Assembly: GCA_921293015.1 (NCBI GenBank)
Contig: OV121092.1
Span: 6,764,001-6,828,000, forward strand
DNA from: Phorcus lineatus
Taxonomy: Eukaryota; Mollusca; Gastropoda; Trochida; Trochidae
DNA: 64,000 nucleotides
Direction of reading: 5' to 3'
Of the stretch, positions 61,044 to 64,000 are shown one piece after another; positions within the stretch are counted from its first letter, which is position 1; the number at the start of each line of letters is the position of its first letter. The notes under the pieces were generated by a model. That model saw only the letters and a program-made list of their open reading frames with translations. It ran no database searches and was not told the origin of the DNA. The position numbers and the translations under genes were made by a program.

Positions 61044-61228
61044 ACCATTTTATACTATGGGTCTTATGGCCTCTATAAAAATATAAAATCTTCTTCTTCA
61101 TAATTGGACTATTGAAATAGCTCTAGCTCATTGCAACCATTTTATACTATGGGTCTTATGGCCTCTATAAAAATAAAAATCTTCTTCTTCATAATTGGAC
61201 TATTGAAATAGCTTTAGCTCATTGCAAC
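61044..61228. repeat. Recent tandem duplication of about 92 bp
   Basis: Two copies of CCATTTTATACTATGGGTCT through AATAGCTYTAGCTCATTGCAA, near-identical. The two differ by a small indel in the A-rich part and one T/C. Confidence 0.95.
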
Positions 61229-62403
61229 CTCCTATTGCAATAGCAATTGACTTCGTGACCACCATTGCAGTAGGGACTGCTTTTGTCAACCTCCTTTGCG
61301 AAAAAAAACCAAAAACATTTGTGACCACCATTGCAATATTTTGGATTCCAACAAATTCTTATATTAGCTGTGGTCTTCAAAGAGTCATCTGATAGGTGAA
61401 ACAGATTTAGCCACCGTTGCAACCAGGGTGCATCACTCTAAATCACATCTCATCTTAAGCCATTTAGAAATTAAATAAATCAAAAATATGTTTGCATACT
61501 AATAAATAACTTCTAATCATTCATGGCATTATCCAACAGAAGCAATGAGGGATTACGGACTGATAAAGGAAGAACTACGCTTATGGTTTACCTTACTATT
61601 ACTGCATCAATGGTGTTTTAATGATCCCTACTGAGAAAGTACTGTTGCAAGGAACTGTTGCAAATCAACAGTAGTTAGATGTATCACTACATCCTTTGTC
61701 TGTTTTGTACTACTGAACTGCAACCCTGCAAAGACCAGTGTGACACAGAAACCCTCACCAAAAGGTCATGGTAATTCAAGAATGGCTTTAACTTCTGTCA
61801 AATCCTGAATTATACCCTGTGTTCGTGAGTTGGAAATTCCCTTAAATGGCCAATTATGGCAGTTTGACTTATCTCAATTTGGCTGCAGACGCACATTTTG
61901 TTCAGTATTATGTGAACTAAATCCAGAAAACTGAAAAAAGCAAAAGAAACAGAAATGTTTTCATTTAAACCCCAGGCCAAGACTCTCGATGCTCCATGGG
62001 TACAAAGGTAGGGAACAATTGCAATTAGTAAGATTGGCCTTAAACTCAGGGGTATTTCACTCCTCAAAATAAAAAGTAAGGAGTAAAATTACCATATGAA
62101 ATAAACTAGAAGTATTTCAAAGTTTATCGTTTTCAGATCCTCATTTCAAGTTAGCATCTTTTCCGATGTTAGTTGTTGATCATGTTTTCCACACGATTAA
62201 GCTGTAAATAAACGAGTTGTTTATCAAATATAAACTCAGTTATCTTTGTTTTCATGTAGGTTGGCTACAATTTGTAATGTTAAGATCTGACATGGAGAAT
62301 GAAACTTTATTTTGACTAGTCACACTCACCCCTTTAAACAAATATCCGACTCGTATTCTGCGACAGTTGTGCGTATCTGTCACTTACCCATTTAACTTTT
62401 TAA

Positions 62404-62406
<3 letters not shown>

Positions 62407-62438
<32 letters not shown>
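62407..62438. repeat. (AT)n microsatellite
   Basis: Sixteen AT units, a simple repeat. Confidence 0.95.
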
Positions 62439-62441
<3 letters not shown>

Positions 62442-64000
62442 TCACCGATGCGTATTTTACGCAGATACGCATCTTATCTGGAGCCCTGCAGTTAGCTATT
62501 ACTAGCTGATTAACAAAGTGTTATAATATAAATTTGGAAAACAAATAATTATGGATAAACCTTAAAGTTAAAACTCAAAACAAAACATTAGCAGGTAAAA
62601 GATCAGAAAATTCATACATTGTAAGTTAATACATTGCTTGATATCATACAAATCACACATCTTACAAATCTACAAAATAAACTGAAGAGTAGATGGCCAA
62701 AACGACAAGTCAGTCTAAAACAAAGTGACATCATACGGTCTTGGTCTGTCAAGCCCTTTAAGCTAAAAGATCGATGCAAGCCAAAGTTGTTTCTTTTCTT
62801 CCATCTTACTGTTTAAAATCATTTTTAAGAGGAGCTGGCCAAAAATTTAAGTTCATCCATAGGAAAAAAATCAAAGACTAACGAAAGCTAAATCATGTGA
62901 CACTTACAACCACATCATTTGTATTCACTGTGAAGAAGACATTAAAGAAAATGGTCATGCAGGCTACAGGTACCTAACAATACGATATGTATGACAATAC
63001 TTTAGTCTTCGGTCAGCATATGATAGTCATACCAAGATATAGTTAACCTGATAATTTGCAGAGAGATACCATTTGTCCGATAATTTAATATTTCTAACGA
63101 GAGAGTTACTTGAGTTATTAATGAATCTCATATTTTGAAATTATTTTAAACTTGTACATCAACAGAAACTTTCATGACATGTATTTTCACAAACTCTGCA
63201 TTTCTCAATCGATATGCACTAACACTCGGATCAATATTCACTAAACTTTGAATCATGATTAAGTTAATTGTATTGTGTATCAAATCGTGAACTTTACACT
63301 GACGTTGCACTATTTGCATCTGTGTATCGTGACATCCCTATTAGAATTTAGCTTTCAGCCTACATATGCCTCAAGAATATCTTACACAAAAAAAGGAAAT
63401 ACCATTTTCAGCGCCACACAACAATCCTGTTCAAGCAAGCTATGATCGGTTCTTCTAACAGACCTCCCTTTCTAGGTTCTGGACAAGTGAATGCTGTGGG
63501 TTTTATGAATGATGGAGCAATGAACTTAGTTAATTAATTTATCTATAGTTTATCTAAAGCAAACGATACTATTAATTCACTAGATAAAATTAATAATATT
63601 TTATGGCACCATTTGCTGATAATTGCAAGTTTAGTTCCTGAATACCGTAAGTCAACAAATAGAGGGGCATTATTGTCAAAGAAATTATTGCAGGTCATTA
63701 CAATCATTTTATCTTTTCATATGGCTAGATTGGCTACACAGACGTTTGACATTTTAATTTATGGTTCTTTATTGGTATCTTAATTAACTATCTTATCTAA
63801 TTGAATAGATAAAAATTCAACTCTTATAAAAAATCATCAACTTTGGAACTAGTTATTTTGGGGTCACAAAAATTTCAAAAAGTATTTGTATTTTGACTTT
63901 CATTGTGCATACTTTGGCATAAATCATTGCAGTTAGTTTATTAGAATGAATATGGTATTTAATCGAAACAGCTGGACTATCAATCTTCAACACACAGTAA

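Larger units (their letters stand above)
60894..64000. other. Presumed upstream ACBP intron and flank; repeats only
   Basis: No coding exon was recognised. It contains the 92-bp duplication at 61044-61228, the (AT)n run at 62407-62438 and, at about 63240-63345, wording (TGTATTGTGTATCAAATCGTG, GTATCGTGACATCCCTA) similar to the hAT-type MITE at 22053. The ACBP start exon may lie here or beyond 64000. Confidence 0.45.

Noticed and set aside
62330..62410. ACBP start exon (ATGGGTAAG on - near 62383-62395)
   Set aside because: An ATG sits next to a GTAAG donor, but it gives no phase that fits the 60893 exon without a stop, so it was not accepted.

Overview
The window is nuclear DNA from an invertebrate animal. 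It is AT-rich and intron-dense, all inferred splice sites are GT-AG, and it is full of tRNA-derived SINEs, short terminal-inverted-repeat transposons and minisatellites. I see no bacterial operons, RNA operons or CRISPR array. The coding sequence and the SINE style suggest a lophotrochozoan, most likely a mollusc. That placement is an inference and the species is not identified.

Two genes can be read. (1) A Par-3/Bazooka (PARD3-type) polarity scaffold on the + strand, from 12636 to the stop codon at 48698-48700. I joined 21 coding exons whose phases all agree: 4482 coding bases, 1493 residues plus stop. The order is: end of the CR1 oligomerisation domain, a Par-1/14-3-3 site, PDZ1, a proline-rich linker, PDZ2, PDZ3, the aPKC-binding CR3 motif, a second 14-3-3-type site, a basic segment, a glutamine-rich coiled-coil-like segment and a Ser/Tyr-rich tail. 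The first coding exon (about 40 residues, start codon) was not found and probably lies upstream, which makes 1-12635 intronic. (2) An acyl-CoA-binding protein gene on the - strand, three exons between 60893 and 55932. It lacks only the few N-terminal residues. The two genes are convergent.

Layout: 1-12635 is non-coding, with a TA-flanked MITE, a 21-unit minisatellite and a SINE palindrome next to the first exon. 12636-48700 is Par-3 with large introns. The first visible intron carries a 3.8-kb inverted-repeat element enclosing a broken OTU-like/Tudor-like gene, itself split by a SINE with intact target duplications. Two hAT-type MITEs lie near 21.4-22.5 kb. A tandem array derived from the 3' end of a Par-3 exon fills 35.4-36.5 kb. 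48701-55931 holds the Par-3 3' UTR and repeats. 55932-64000 is the ACBP gene, with a 2.2-kb transposon with palindromic subterminal repeats in its last intron.

The strongest candidates for something undescribed are the 3.8-kb element (13798-17638), the 2.2-kb element (56153-58385), and the exon-derived array in which every copy has lost the splice-donor GT.
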